Shown here: positions 43,440 through 52,703 of the stretch, piece after piece
Numbering within the stretch: the first letter of the stretch is position 1
How the letters are laid out: every line of letters starts with the position of its first letter
Assembly (NCBI RefSeq): GCF_022921095.1
Contig: NZ_CP095053.1
Span: 310,001-374,000, forward strand
From: Hymenobacter aerilatus
GTDB taxonomy: Bacteria; Bacteroidota; Bacteroidia; Cytophagales; Hymenobacteraceae
Direction: 5' to 3'
DNA length: 64,000 bases
Notes under the pieces: generated by a model
The model's input: the letters and a program-made list of their open reading frames with translations, nothing else
Told to the model about the DNA's origin: nothing
The model's database searches: none
Translations under genes and position numbers: made by a program

Positions 43440-45011
43440 ATGAAAAACGTAGTACTACCCCTGCTGGGCGTGCTGGCGTGCAGTGCCCCGGCGCTGGCGC
43501 AACAGGCCGAAAAGGTAGATCAGGCCATGGTCGCCAAGATCAAAGATGAAGGCATGAACCGCTCCAAGGTGATGGAAACGGCCTTCTATCTGACCGATGT
43601 GAGCGGCCCGCGCTTGGCTAACTCACCTGGCCTGATGCGCGCCAGCGAGTGGGCCAAAAAGCAGCTCACCGACTGGGGCCTCGCCAAGGCTAACATCGAG
43701 GCGTGGGGTGATTTTGGTCGGGGCTGGGAAATTGAAAAGTCCTACGTAGCCATGACCAAGCCCTACTATCAGGCTATGCTGGGCACGCCGAAGGCCTGGA
43801 CGCCCTCCACCAACGGCCCCGTCAAAAAGCAAGTGGTGCTGGTGAAAGTGGGTTCGGAGGCTGATCTGGACAAATACAAAGGCCAGCTGCGCGATAAGGT
43901 GATTATAACCGAAGTAACCTCCATGCCGAAGCTGGGCCTGGAGCCCGATGCCCGCCGCTACACCGATGAGGAGCTGCAAAAAATGGCCGCGCCCGTAGCC
44001 GCCGACGCTACCCCCCGCCGCCCCTCCATGACCGACGAGCAACGCGAAATCATGCGCGCCCGCGCCGCGCTGCGCAGCAAGCTGGCACCGTTCTTCATTA
44101 GCGAAGGCGCCGCTGCCGTGCTCAGCAACCCCCGCGGTGGCTCGGTAGGCACCTACTTCACCAGCAACGGCGCCCCCTACGCCGCCGATGCTCAGCCGGT
44201 GCTACCCGAGCTGGAAATGGCCACCGAAGACCAACTACGCATGGTTCGGTTGGTAGAGGCAGGCATTCCGGTGGAAGTGGAGCTGGAAACCAAAACCAAG
44301 TTTCAGACCCAGGACCTGAAGGGCTACAACGTGGTAGCCGAAATCCCCGGCACCGACCGGAAGCTGAAAAACGAAATCGTGATGCTGGGTGGCCACCTCG
44401 ACTCCTGGCACGCCGCCACCGGCGCCACCGACAACGCCGCTGGCTGCGCCATCATGATGGAAGCCGTTCGCATCCTGGAAGCTCTGAAAGTGAAGCCCCG
44501 CCGCACCATTCGCATTGCGCTGTGGAGCGCCGAGGAACAAGGATTGCACGGCTCCAAAAACTACGTGAAAAACCACTTCGCCGACCCTGCTACCATGCAG
44601 CTCAAGCCCGAGCACGAGAAGCTGGCGGCCTACTTCAACCTCGACAATGGTGCCGGTAAAATCCGTGGTATCTATGCCCAGGGCAACGAGGGCGTGATGC
44701 CCATCTTCGCCTCCTGGCTCCAGCCCCTCAACGACTTGGGCGCTACCACCGTTACGGCCCGCACCACCGGCGGCACCGACCACCTGTCGTTTGACGCGGT
44801 GGGCCTGCCTGGCTTTCAGTTCATCCAGGACCCACTCGACTACGGCACGCGTACCCACCACACCAACATGGACACCTACGAGCGCCTACCCCCCGAAGAC
44901 CTCAAGCAGGCTTCGGTGGTAGTAGCCACCTTCGTATATAACGCCGCCATGCGCGACCAAAAGCTACCCCGCAAAGCCCTATCCACTGCCAAGACAGTAG
45001 GTCAGCGGTAA
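43440..45011 (+). CDS. secreted M28 family zinc aminopeptidase
   Basis: About 523 residues from the ATG at 43440; the frame open from 43377 (GTG) adds nothing plausible. A signal peptide ends near PALAQQ. The co-catalytic zinc site is readable: His in LGGHLDSWH, bridging Asp in GATDNAAG, the Glu pair in WSAEEQG, Asp in NLDNGAG and His in GGTDHLSFD. A PA-like insert lies between the N-terminal region and the peptidase core. It probably trims peptides in the periplasm or outside. A strong terminator follows. Confidence 0.92.
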   Translation: MKNVVLPLLGVLACSAPALAQQAEKVDQAMVAKIKDEGMNRSKVMETAFYLTDVSGPRLANSPGLMRASEWAKKQLTDWGLAKANIEAWGDFGRGWEIEKSYVAMTKPYYQAMLGTPKAWTPSTNGPVKKQVVLVKVGSEADLDKYKGQLRDKVIITEVTSMPKLGLEPDARRYTDEELQKMAAPVAADATPRRPSMTDEQREIMRARAALRSKLAPFFISEGAAAVLSNPRGGSVGTYFTSNGAPYAADAQPVLPELEMATEDQLRMVRLVEAGIPVEVELETKTKFQTQDLKGYNVVAEIPGTDRKLKNEIVMLGGHLDSWHAATGATDNAAGCAIMMEAVRILEALKVKPRRTIRIALWSAEEQGLHGSKNYVKNHFADPATMQLKPEHEKLAAYFNLDNGAGKIRGIYAQGNEGVMPIFASWLQPLNDLGATTVTARTTGGTDHLSFDAVGLPGFQFIQDPLDYGTRTHHTNMDTYERLPPEDLKQASVVVATFVYNAAMRDQKLPRKALSTAKTVGQR

Positions 45012-45025
45012 GCTGATACCTTTAA

Positions 45026-45074
45026 GGTTACAACAAAAAAGGCGGTCAAGTTGACCGCCTTTTTTGTTGTAACC
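45026..45074 (+). terminator. terminator of the M28 peptidase gene
   Basis: Long perfect hairpin, GGTTACAACAAAAAAGGCGG paired with its complement around TCAAGTTGA, with an internal T-run. It lies 14 bp past the stop. Confidence 0.92.
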
Positions 45075-45098
45075 ATTTGTTATACTGAAATAATCGTG

Positions 45099-45234
45099 TG
45101 TCATCCTGAGCATTCCGCGCATCAAGCGGCGACGAAGGACCTTCTCACACTAGAACGACCATCATAACAACGACTCGTTCTTGCGTGAGAAGGTCCTTCG
45201 TCGCCGCTTGATGCGCGGAATGCTCAGGATGACA
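45099..45234. repeat. dispersed hairpin element, family A copy 6 (long-arm form)
   Basis: Arms TGTCATCCTGAGCATTCCGC, continuing GCATCAAGCGGCGACGAAGG then ACCTTCTCAC, fully complementary on the right. The loop has ATAACAACGACTCGTTC. It carries the same ATTCCGCGCATCAAGCGG arm insertion as the copy at 12444. It is the cleanest copy in the window and lies between convergent genes. Confidence 0.92.
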
Positions 45235-45242
45235 GAGAATAT

Positions 45243-46712
45243 TTATAGTACCACCAGCTTCTTCACTACCTTTTCCGTAGCACTAGACACCTGCACCATA
45301 TACACGCCACTGGGTAGGGTAGCTTTTTTACCTAGATCTAAGGTGCTTTCGGAAGTAGTTTGCTGCCACACCTGCTGCCCGTTTGCATTGGTAACGCGCA
45401 CCGTGAGCGGGGTAGTTGGGTCAGGGTTTTGCAAGCGCAGTAGCAGCGGCGTGCCCGCCGCCCGCGGGTTAGGGTACACCTCTACGCCCAGCGAGGTAGG
45501 CAAGGTAGCGGCTGCCGCGCCGCCGTCTTTGGCAGTGGCTGCGGCAGAGAGGGTAGCCGTTGTCACCTTTGTGATGCGTAGCCAGTTGAAGTTCCAGCCG
45601 CCGGTTTGGGCAAACACGCCGAAGTTGTAGGTGCCCGCATTCACGTTCACGGTCTGCGACACGGTGGTCCAGTTCTGCCAGCCGCCCGTGGCCGGAATGC
45701 TCACATTTCCGAGTTGGGTGGAGCCTGCGTTTAGGTCCGACGACAGGGTAGCGCCACTGGGGCTGGCCACGCGGTACTCAATCTTGTAGGCGCCGGAAGT
45801 AGGGAAGCTCACGTTGTTGTAGGCCATCCAGTCGCCGGCGTCGATGTAGGCTACGTTCTGGCCGCCGCCCGTATCGGTGGTGTTTTCCAGCTGCACGCCG
45901 TTCATGCTGCCGTAGCTCTCAGCCTGAATGGTAGTGGAGGTAGGCGTCGTGGTACCGCCGGTTTTCTGGTATACCCGCACGTAGTCGACATACATGGTAG
46001 CGGGCAGCTTGCTTTCGTCTACGGTCTGGCCGGGCCAGTTGCCGGCCACAGCCAGGTTCAGCAGCAAGAAAAACGGTCGGTGAAATTCCTCGGTACTACC
46101 CACGTTGTTGAGAATGCTCATCTCGTGGTACTTCACGCCATCCACAAACCAGCGGATGGCGCTGGCGTCCCACTCCACCGAGTACACATGGTAGCCCGAG
46201 AGGTCGAGGGAGGTGTTGCCGCCGTATTCGGCGTGGCCATTGCTGTCCCAGTGCGGCGTGCCGTAGATTTTATTTTCGGAGTTGATGTGCTCCATGATGT
46301 CGATTTCACCGCAACGAGGCCAGCTTACTTGGTCGATGTTGCCGCCCAGCATCCAAAACGCCGGCCACAGGCCTTGGCCCAGCGGTACCTTGATGCGGGC
46401 CTCCATCTTGCCGTAGGTGAACTCCTTGATGCCCTTGGTAATCATGCGAGCCGAGGTGTAGGGCATGCCGCCTACCGTCTGCTTCCGGGCCGTGATTTGT
46501 AAGATGCCGTTGGCTACCGTAGCATTGGCGGCCTGATAATACTGCTTCTCATTGTTGCCCCAGCCGCCACCGCCGGTTTCAAATTTCCAGCTGGAGCTGA
46601 TGCCGTTGGTAAACTCATCGGCCCACACCTGCTGGTAGGTTTGGGCCTGCACGGCCACTGGGCCAGCTAAGCATAGTGCAGCGCCCAGAAGTTTGGTAAG
46701 CGTGTTTTTCAT
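45243..46712 (-). CDS. GH16 beta-glucanase with CBM6 and type IX secretion C-terminal domain
   Basis: About 489 residues from the ATG at 46712 (MKNTLTKLLGAAL, signal peptide); the longer frame to 46895 is rejected. The GH16 domain (about 25-265) contains the catalytic GEIDIMEH (Glu136, Asp138, Glu141). A CBM6-like domain follows (about 275-395, AESYGSMNG and YIDAGDWMAY). The last about 75 residues (VEVYPNP...SGVYMVQVSS...KLVVL) are a type A sorting domain for type IX secretion. It probably cleaves laminarin or mixed-linkage beta-glucan outside the cell. Presence of the sorting domain implies a type IX system elsewhere in the genome. Confidence 0.92.
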   Translation of the reverse strand: MKNTLTKLLGAALCLAGPVAVQAQTYQQVWADEFTNGISSSWKFETGGGGWGNNEKQYYQAANATVANGILQITARKQTVGGMPYTSARMITKGIKEFTYGKMEARIKVPLGQGLWPAFWMLGGNIDQVSWPRCGEIDIMEHINSENKIYGTPHWDSNGHAEYGGNTSLDLSGYHVYSVEWDASAIRWFVDGVKYHEMSILNNVGSTEEFHRPFFLLLNLAVAGNWPGQTVDESKLPATMYVDYVRVYQKTGGTTTPTSTTIQAESYGSMNGVQLENTTDTGGGQNVAYIDAGDWMAYNNVSFPTSGAYKIEYRVASPSGATLSSDLNAGSTQLGNVSIPATGGWQNWTTVSQTVNVNAGTYNFGVFAQTGGWNFNWLRITKVTTATLSAAATAKDGGAAAATLPTSLGVEVYPNPRAAGTPLLLRLQNPDPTTPLTVRVTNANGQQVWQQTTSESTLDLGKKATLPSGVYMVQVSSATEKVVKKLVVL

Positions 46713-47105
46713 AGAAGTGGAGATTTTGGTGGAAAGGAAAGAAAGAGCAAGGGTAGGGGGCCGGCAGAGGCGGCACAGAGGGTGGGGCCAAGGCCCGGTC
46801 AGCATTGGTACCGAGTAGGGTAGCACAGCACCGAAAGCAACCAAATGTTCCAACTTTCCGGACAAAATACAATAGCTCACGCCGCGCCGCCGCACACAGA
46901 AAATACTTCGGTCATACTATGCGTATCCGCAGCTATACACTTGCCGCACACGTGGCGCGGGCCTGCATTTCCGACTGCACGGGTAAAAGTGCCTCTGTTG
47001 TCTGCATGCACCTACTGCCTACTAAACAAGGGAAACAAGCCGCGTACGCCGAAATTTTTTCGAAAAAAATCTGCAGCTCGCCAATCAGGAAAGTACTAAA
47101 AAGCA
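46713..47105. other. gap upstream of the GH16 gene
   Basis: Nearly 400 bp with no supported gene. It should hold the GH16 promoter on the minus strand; a CAAATGTT (minus-strand AACATTTG, one base off TANNTTTG) lies near 46841. AT-rich sequence occurs near 47050-47090. Confidence 0.35.
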
Positions 47106-47140
47106 CATTGCCCTACCCCCAGGCGGTGGGTAGGGCAATG
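47106..47140 (-). terminator. hairpin after the mutarotase gene
   Basis: Stem CATTGCCCTACCC and complement around a 9-nt loop, 28 bp past the stop at 47168. No strong T-run; probable terminator. Confidence 0.6.
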
Positions 47141-47167
47141 CAAGGGCAGCTGAGGAGTAGCCTGCGG

Positions 47168-47542
47168 CTATACGTCCATGGTGTAGATGCGCTCCATCAG
47201 GCGCCACTTTTCGGCGGCGGTGGCCGTGGCGGTAGTTTGCTGGCATGCCGATACCACGGCTTCCCACTCGGCCTGCCGAGGCTTGGTGGCCAGGGTTTGC
47301 ATAGCGGTATCGTGGTCGAAGTCAGGCACAGTGTCCATAATCATAAAGGCTTGATTATCGACTAGGTAGATTTCCATGTGCAGGATGCCCACCTCCCGCA
47401 TTCCCTGCGCTATTTCGGGCCAAACGCCCTCGGGGGAGTGCAGTTTCCGGTAAGTAGCCAGCAGTTCCGGATTGGGCTGGAGGCTAAGGGCTTTGCAGTA
47501 GCGTTTGTAAGGGGTAGGGTGGGGTTTTTCAGGGTATCCCAT
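47168..47542 (-). CDS. L-rhamnose mutarotase family protein
   Basis: 124 residues from the ATG at 47542; the longer frame overlaps the upstream gene. Family features include YKRYCKALSLQPNPELLATYRK near the start (shown here in two parts: YKRYCKAL, SLQPNPELL), WPEIAQGMREVGILHMEIYL in the middle, and a Trp-Arg-Leu-Met-Glu end. RhaM-family enzymes interconvert sugar anomers. No rhamnose catabolic genes are nearby, so the sugar is unproven. It is 79 bp downstream of the dienelactone hydrolase on the same strand, possibly co-transcribed. Confidence 0.8.
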   Translation of the reverse strand: MGYPEKPHPTPYKRYCKALSLQPNPELLATYRKLHSPEGVWPEIAQGMREVGILHMEIYLVDNQAFMIMDTVPDFDHDTAMQTLATKPRQAEWEAVVSACQQTTATATAAEKWRLMERIYTMDV

Positions 47543-47621
47543 TTGTGCAAGAGAAAGTGAACAGAGGAAAAGTCTCGCGAGGAGGTGAGGTGGTGCGGGC
47601 GTTGTCAGTGGTGGTTTGGGC

Positions 47622-48482
47622 TTAGCCCAGCTGCTTTTTGAACAGCTCCAGCGTGCGTTGCCAGGCCAGCTGCGCAGCAGCGGCATTGTAGCGGGCCGGG
47701 GAGGTGTCGTTGTTGAAGGCGTGGTTCACACCCTCGTACACGTAGAGCTGGTAGGGAATGTTGGCGGCCTTCAGGGCGGCCTCGTAGGCCGGGATGCCGG
47801 CATTTACTCGCTCGTCCAGGCCGGCGTAGTGCAGCAACAGGCGAGCTTTGATGTTGGGCACATCTTCGGCCTTAGGCTGGGTGCCGTAGTACGCCACGGC
47901 TGCGTCCAGCTTGGGGTCGTGGGTAGCGAGCTTGTTGGCCATAGCGCCGCCCCAGCAGAAGCCTACGCAGCCGGTGCGGCCGTTGCAGTCGGGACGAGCG
48001 CGCAGGTAGGCGAGGGCCGCCAGGTAGTTTTGGAGGGTTTTGTCGGCGTCGAGCTTGCCAATGAGCTGGCGGCCCTCGTCCTCGTTGGCCGGCGTGCCGC
48101 CAAACTCCGACAGCGCATCTACACCCAGAGCTAGGTAGCCGGCCTGAGCCACGCGCCGCGTCACGTCCTGAATATGCGGCGTCAAGCCTCGGTTTTCGTG
48201 AATCACCACCACCGCCCCGCGCTTCTTCTTTTTCTTCGGCTGCGCCAGGTAGCCCTTCATGGTCACGCCGGCCGCGCCAGGCCACGTCACGGTTTCCGTC
48301 AGTAAGTCGTCAGCGGTGGTGTCTATAGTAGCGGCTTGAGCGTAGCCGGGCTCCAGGGCGGCCAGGGCCGTGGCGGCCAGCGCCGTGCTACCCACCAGCT
48401 TGGTTAGCCGCTCCAGAAACTCCTTGCGCGAGAGCGGGGCGTGGGTGTATTCATCAAATAGATTGATAATGCGCTGATCCAT
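47622..48482 (-). CDS. dienelactone hydrolase family protein, exported
   Basis: 286 residues. An N-terminal segment with SRKEFLERL and a hydrophobic run ending YAQA resembles a Tat-like signal. The catalytic nucleophile is Cys176 in GFCWGGAM, as in true dienelactone hydrolases, with acid in GLDERV and His in GVNHAF. A KKKKK run near residue 83 is odd. Reaction: hydrolysis of a lactone or ester; the natural substrate is unknown. It is divergent from the carboxylesterase gene. Confidence 0.88.
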   Translation of the reverse strand: MDQRIINLFDEYTHAPLSRKEFLERLTKLVGSTALAATALAALEPGYAQAATIDTTADDLLTETVTWPGAAGVTMKGYLAQPKKKKKRGAVVVIHENRGLTPHIQDVTRRVAQAGYLALGVDALSEFGGTPANEDEGRQLIGKLDADKTLQNYLAALAYLRARPDCNGRTGCVGFCWGGAMANKLATHDPKLDAAVAYYGTQPKAEDVPNIKARLLLHYAGLDERVNAGIPAYEAALKAANIPYQLYVYEGVNHAFNNDTSPARYNAAAAQLAWQRTLELFKKQLG

Positions 48483-48694
48483 AGAAGGAAGAAAACGGTG
48501 AGAGGGTAGGGGTGAGGCAAGCCGTAGGCAACGCCGGGGTAGACAGCATACATGCCCGCGAGGGCTCCTTGGTAGAAGCGGTAGTCTAATATAGAGCAGG
48601 TAGCTTGCATTTGGTGCGTATTCCTGCTAACATCAGCAAACGGGGCCACAGGCCACGCGTATGTATTGCTCTTTTCCCTTCCCATCCCTATCCT

Positions 48695-50335
48695 ATGAAG
48701 CTATTCGTTTTCGCGGCCCTACTGGCGGTGCCGCTGGTGCCAGCCACTGCCATAGCGCAAACCAAAACGGCCCCTGCCACCGACCTCACCCGCAACCGGG
48801 TGCAAACGGCCAACGGGCCGCTGGAAGGCGCCACAGCAGCCAGCGGCATCCACGAGTTTAAGGGCGTGCCGTTTGCGGCGCCGCCCATAGGCGGACTGCG
48901 CTGGCGCGAGCCGCAGCCCGTGAAAAACTGGACTACCGTACGTTCTGCCAAGCAGTTCGGCCCGCGCGCCATGCAGCTCCCCCTATTTGGCGACATGAAT
49001 TTCCGCTCTGACGGTGTGAGCGAGGACTGTCTTTACCTGAACGTGTGGACCCCCGCCAAAACGGGCCGCGAAAAGCTGCCGGTACTGGTGTATTTCTACG
49101 GTGGCGGCTTTGTGGCCGGCGACGGCTCGGAGCCGCGTTACGACGGCGAGAGCATGGCACGGCGCGGCATCGTGGCCGTCACGGTCAACTACAGACTGGG
49201 CGTATTCGGCTTCCTGGCCCACCCCGAGTTGACCAAAGAGTCGCCCCACCATGCCTCCGGCAACTACGGCTTTCTGGACCAGAGTGCGGCCCTGCGCTGG
49301 GTGCAGCAAAACATTGCGGCCTTCGGCGGCGACCCAAAGCAAGTGACTATTGCCGGGGAGTCGGCCGGGTCGATGTCGGTGAGTGCGCAGATGGCCTCGC
49401 CGCTGTCTAAAGCATTGTTTGCGCGGGCTATTGGCGAGAGTGGCTCCATGCTGAACACGAGTTTCGGGCCTGTGCCTTTGGCCGAAGCTGAGCAAACCGG
49501 GGTAGCCTTTGCTACCAGCCTGGGCGCTGGTTCGTTGGCCGCGCTGCGCGCGCTGCCGGCCCAGCAACTGCTAGAGGCTACCGGCAAGCCGGGAACGGCC
49601 CGCTTCGCGCCTACCCTCGATGGCTACTTTTTTACGAAGATGCCCACGGCCACGTTTGTCGCAAGCGAGCAGGCGCGTGTGCCGCTGCTGGTAGGTTGGA
49701 ACTCGCAGGAAATGGGCTACCAGGCGCTGCTGGGTCAGGATCAGCCCACGGTGGCCAATTACACCAAAACCTTGCAGAAGCTCTACGGCGACCAGGCTGC
49801 TGCCGCGCAAAAAGCCTACCCTGCTACCACCGACGCCGAAGTGGAGCAGGCCGCTACTGACTTGGCCGGCGACCGGTTCATTGCCTATAGCACTTGGAAG
49901 TGGGCCGAAATGCAGCAGCAAACCGGTGGCCAGCCCGTCTACCGCTACCTCTATGCGCGTCCCCGCCCCGCCATGACGCCCGAAATGGGCAACGCCACCG
50001 CCGGCTTGGCTGGAGGCGTGGTAAAGCAAGCTGCTGATGCTCCCAAGGCGCCCCCAGCAAAAGGAGCAGTGCACTCTGCCGAAATAGAATACGCCCTCGG
50101 CAACCTGAGCACCAACAAAGTATACGCCTGGACTCCGGATGACCGCCAAGTGTCCAACACATTGCAAACGTACTTTGCCAACTTCATCAAAACTGGCAAC
50201 CCCAACGGGGCCGGACTGCCCACCTGGCCTCAGGCCAGCAGCGGGCAGGTACTGCGCATTGATGTGAAAACGCAGGCCGAACCTGATAAAACCCGCCCGC
50301 GCTACTTGTTTATGGAACAGCAAAGAAGCAGATAA
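48695..50335 (+). CDS. type B carboxylesterase, secreted
   Basis: About 546 residues from the ATG at 48695 (MKLFVFAALLAVPLVPATAIA, signal peptide, split for display as MKLFVFAALL and AVPLVPATAIA). Family motifs: EDCLYLNVWTP, the oxyanion YFYGGGF, and the nucleophile Ser223 in IAGESAGSMS; the C-terminal His lies in the GAVHSAEIEY region. It hydrolyses carboxylic esters in the periplasm or outside; the substrate is unknown. A terminator follows. Confidence 0.92.
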   Translation: MKLFVFAALLAVPLVPATAIAQTKTAPATDLTRNRVQTANGPLEGATAASGIHEFKGVPFAAPPIGGLRWREPQPVKNWTTVRSAKQFGPRAMQLPLFGDMNFRSDGVSEDCLYLNVWTPAKTGREKLPVLVYFYGGGFVAGDGSEPRYDGESMARRGIVAVTVNYRLGVFGFLAHPELTKESPHHASGNYGFLDQSAALRWVQQNIAAFGGDPKQVTIAGESAGSMSVSAQMASPLSKALFARAIGESGSMLNTSFGPVPLAEAEQTGVAFATSLGAGSLAALRALPAQQLLEATGKPGTARFAPTLDGYFFTKMPTATFVASEQARVPLLVGWNSQEMGYQALLGQDQPTVANYTKTLQKLYGDQAAAAQKAYPATTDAEVEQAATDLAGDRFIAYSTWKWAEMQQQTGGQPVYRYLYARPRPAMTPEMGNATAGLAGGVVKQAADAPKAPPAKGAVHSAEIEYALGNLSTNKVYAWTPDDRQVSNTLQTYFANFIKTGNPNGAGLPTWPQASSGQVLRIDVKTQAEPDKTRPRYLFMEQQRSR

Positions 50336-50367
50336 GTGCAAGGGGGTAGGCGCTACTTACTGCGCAA

Positions 50368-50399
50368 CCGCCCCGAACCAGACATGTGGTTCGGGGCGG
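50368..50399 (+). terminator. hairpin after the carboxylesterase gene
   Basis: Stem CCGCCCCGAACCA and complement around GACATG, 33 bp past the stop. No T-run, but stability and position suggest termination. Confidence 0.65.
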
Positions 50400-50531
50400 T
50401 GTGGTAAACTACTACGCGTACAGGCTGCGCAATACGACTAGTAGTGGCAGAAGCGCAACAGTAGAATCAAACAAAAAAATCTGGTTAGTAAGTTGTTGTG
50501 TTTATATTATACTAATTATATATCATACGCA

Positions 50532-51209
50532 ATGCTTTCCTCCGCTGATCTGATTCCTGCCGATGATGAGGCTCGGCTACGGGCGCTGGTGCCTTTTCAG
50601 GAGTTGCTGGCGCTACCCGATGTGGTCTTCGATGCATTTATTGAGCTTATTGCCTTAGCGTTCAATGCGCCGGTTGCCATGCTGTCGTTTGTGGATGCCG
50701 ACTCGGTGTGGATGAAGGCGCTGTATGGTCTATCGGAGCCCCGGCGGGTGCCCCGTACGCAGAGCCTATGCTCTATTACCATTCTGCACGAGGGAACCAC
50801 TGTCGTACACGATTTAAGCACCGCAGTGCTACCTACTCCCATAAGCGACCTGCTCAACGAGATGCTGCACCTGCGTTTCTACGCTGGGCACCCGCTGCAA
50901 ACACCGCAGGGCTACAACATTGGTGTGCTAGGCATTGCCGGGCGCGCAGCCCGCGCTTTCGATGAAGACCAGCAGCAGCGGCTGTGTAAGTTGGCTTCAG
51001 TAGCCATCCAATTGCTACAGTTGCGGCTTATTCTACCCCATAGCAAGGCCAAACCTTCGCCGGCCTGGATTTTTTTCCATGATGAGCTAACGCAGTGCAT
51101 CGTGCAGTTGGAGGCTGGTAGCACAGGCACCCGCCTAGAGCAAATTGATCTAATTGCTGAGCTATTGCAGCGCGACCTGAACTACATAAACCAGACATTG
51201 CGCACATGA
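50532..51209 (+). CDS. GAF domain-containing protein
   Basis: About 225 residues from the ATG at 50532; the frame from 50493 is unlikely. The GAF domain (about 30-175) shows FDAFIELIALAFNAPVAMLSFVD and the RTQSLCSITIL and FYAGHPLQTPQGYNIGVLGI blocks typical of stand-alone GAF proteins. Pocket cysteines (SLCS) are present, but a ligand cannot be inferred. There is no output domain, so it may act as a small-molecule sensor partner. The upstream DNA is notably AT-rich (50490-50530). Confidence 0.85.
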   Translation: MLSSADLIPADDEARLRALVPFQELLALPDVVFDAFIELIALAFNAPVAMLSFVDADSVWMKALYGLSEPRRVPRTQSLCSITILHEGTTVVHDLSTAVLPTPISDLLNEMLHLRFYAGHPLQTPQGYNIGVLGIAGRAARAFDEDQQQRLCKLASVAIQLLQLRLILPHSKAKPSPAWIFFHDELTQCIVQLEAGSTGTRLEQIDLIAELLQRDLNYINQTLRT

Positions 51210-51252
51210 TGCGCTAGTCAGCGAGTGCATAGACGTCGTTTTCTGGCAGCAG

Positions 51253-51624
51253 TTACTCCGCTTCCCGGTTCACCGTATCAGGGCTGAAGGCCGGCACGCA
51301 AATAGACCAATACTCGCACTCCTCCGCAAACGGATTGGAGTAGCGCACCCGGGCGCCCGCCTGTATCAGGAGCGACTCGCCCGCACCCAGTTCCAGCACG
51401 TCGCCATCCACCTCGAAGCGCTTGCGCCCCCTGACAATCAGCGTAATCTCATCGAAGGCCGGCGTTTGATGCGGCTCGCTCCAATGCGGTGGGGCCACCA
51501 TGTGGGCCACGCTGTACTGCGGCGTGTGCGTGCTGGCCAGGCCAATATGCTCTTCGATGAGCTTGCCATCGGTGGTGGGCACCCGGAAGGGAGCCTGCTG
51601 GCGGAAGTAGCGCTTTTCGGACAT
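51253..51624 (-). CDS. cupin domain-containing protein
   Basis: 123 residues from the ATG at 51624. A double cupin-type beta fold is suggested by HTPQYSVAHMVAPPHWSEPHQTP (metal-ligand histidines; given here in parts: HMVAPPHW, SEPHQTPAFDE) and by LELGAGESLLIQAGARVRY. It probably binds a metal and either regulates or modifies a small molecule. It lies 20 bp downstream of the Kazal lipoprotein gene on the same strand, so co-transcription is likely. The reaction is unknown. Confidence 0.82.
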   Translation of the reverse strand: MSEKRYFRQQAPFRVPTTDGKLIEEHIGLASTHTPQYSVAHMVAPPHWSEPHQTPAFDEITLIVRGRKRFEVDGDVLELGAGESLLIQAGARVRYSNPFAEECEYWSICVPAFSPDTVNREAE

Positions 51625-51644
51625 GGGGAGGGTAGGGGCGGTGG

Positions 51645-51890
51645 TTATTTGGATGTAGTGTCCGCGCAGGCGCCGCGGGTGTAGCTCGTCACGCCGGCAT
51701 TGTCGGCGGCGCAGCTGTTGGAGTACGTTTTGCCGTCGCAGCCACACACGGGGTCATAGTTCATGGGGCACATGGCATCCTTGCGGATTTTAGCCGGATC
51801 GATGCAGGCCGTAGCCGAGGTAGGCGGAGTAGCGCGGTTGCAGGCAGCGCTGCTCAGCAGCAGGCAGGCAAAAAAGAATTTAGAAAGCAT
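51645..51890 (-). CDS. Kazal-type protease-inhibitor domain lipoprotein
   Basis: 81 residues from the ATG at 51890. A lipoprotein signal ends at Cys17 (LLLSSAAC). The rest is one Kazal domain with six cysteines (29, 41, 49, 51, 60, 75) and the family core CPMNYDPVCGCDGKTYSNSC. Kazal domains inhibit serine proteases, and a lipid-anchored copy could protect the cell surface from outside or self-made proteases. It is short and lies in a compact pair with the cupin gene. Confidence 0.85.
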   Translation of the reverse strand: MLSKFFFACLLLSSAACNRATPPTSATACIDPAKIRKDAMCPMNYDPVCGCDGKTYSNSCAADNAGVTSYTRGACADTTSK

Positions 51891-52133
51891 AGACGAGCAA
51901 ACAGATAGCGTGGCCGCAAAGCGCGGTTCTAGCAGCAAGTACGAAATAAGCAGGTAGCCGTTGAAATATTCGGGTATTCCTATTTTTTGGCGGCTGGCGT
52001 AAACCTCGGCTCCCGGCCTTCGTATAGAAAGGCAGATTGCTACCCTGCTGGCGTGTAGCCTAGCGCTGATGCTCCTGTAAGCGGTTGCCAATCGTTCATC
52101 TGATTCTACACACAACTTTTCTCTCCTAACACA

Positions 52134-52568
52134 ATGTCCTATCAAGAAGAAGACAACACGGGTAAAATCCTTCTCGCTGCTCTTGCTGGTGCAGCCGCTG
52201 GTATCGTAACTGGTCTGCTCATTGCACCCGAAAAAGGTAAAGAAACCCGCGAAAACCTGAAAAGCGCCGCCACCAAATACAGCGGTCAGCTAGGTGAACA
52301 GTTGTCGAAATATGGCGAAGAGCTGGATTCTAAGTTCAAAGGCTACGTTGAGAAACTAGAAGATCTGGGTATCGGCGAAGTAGGCAGCAGCCTGAATCTA
52401 AAAGGCAACTGGGACGAAGCGAAAGGCAAGCTGAAGCAGCAATACGCACAGCTCACCGACGAAGACCTGGAGTATGCCGATGGCAAAGGCGACGAGCTAG
52501 TAGGCCGCTTGCAGCAGAAACTGGGCAAAGGCAAAAAAGAAATCGTAAAGCTGCTCAACGACCTGTAG
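52134..52568 (+). CDS. YtxH domain-containing protein, copy 1
   Basis: 144 residues. The N-terminal YtxH block (about 8-40) has a hydrophobic Gly/Ala-rich helix (ILLAALAGAAAGIVTGLLIAP) followed by EKGKETRENLK. The rest is charged and helical. YtxH proteins are general-stress associated in several phyla. A paralogue with the same first block lies 135 bp downstream on the same strand, after a terminator, so the two are separate transcripts. Confidence 0.87.
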   Translation: MSYQEEDNTGKILLAALAGAAAGIVTGLLIAPEKGKETRENLKSAATKYSGQLGEQLSKYGEELDSKFKGYVEKLEDLGIGEVGSSLNLKGNWDEAKGKLKQQYAQLTDEDLEYADGKGDELVGRLQQKLGKGKKEIVKLLNDL

Positions 52569-52589
52569 GTCTGGCAACTTTTCCCACTG

Positions 52590-52624
52590 AAAAAAGGCCT
52601 GACGTAACACGTCAGGTCTTTTTT
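52590..52624 (+). terminator. terminator of the first YtxH gene
   Basis: Stem AAAAAAGGCCTGACG paired with CGTCAGGTCTTTTTT (one wobble/mismatch), loop TAACA, then T-rich sequence. It is 21 bp past the stop. Confidence 0.9.
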
Positions 52625-52703
52625 GTTACCCCTGGGTTAACCCTAGCTACCTAGGTTGCGTTATTCGCTGACAGACTGCCTTTTCACTCTTTTCCCTATT
52701 CTC

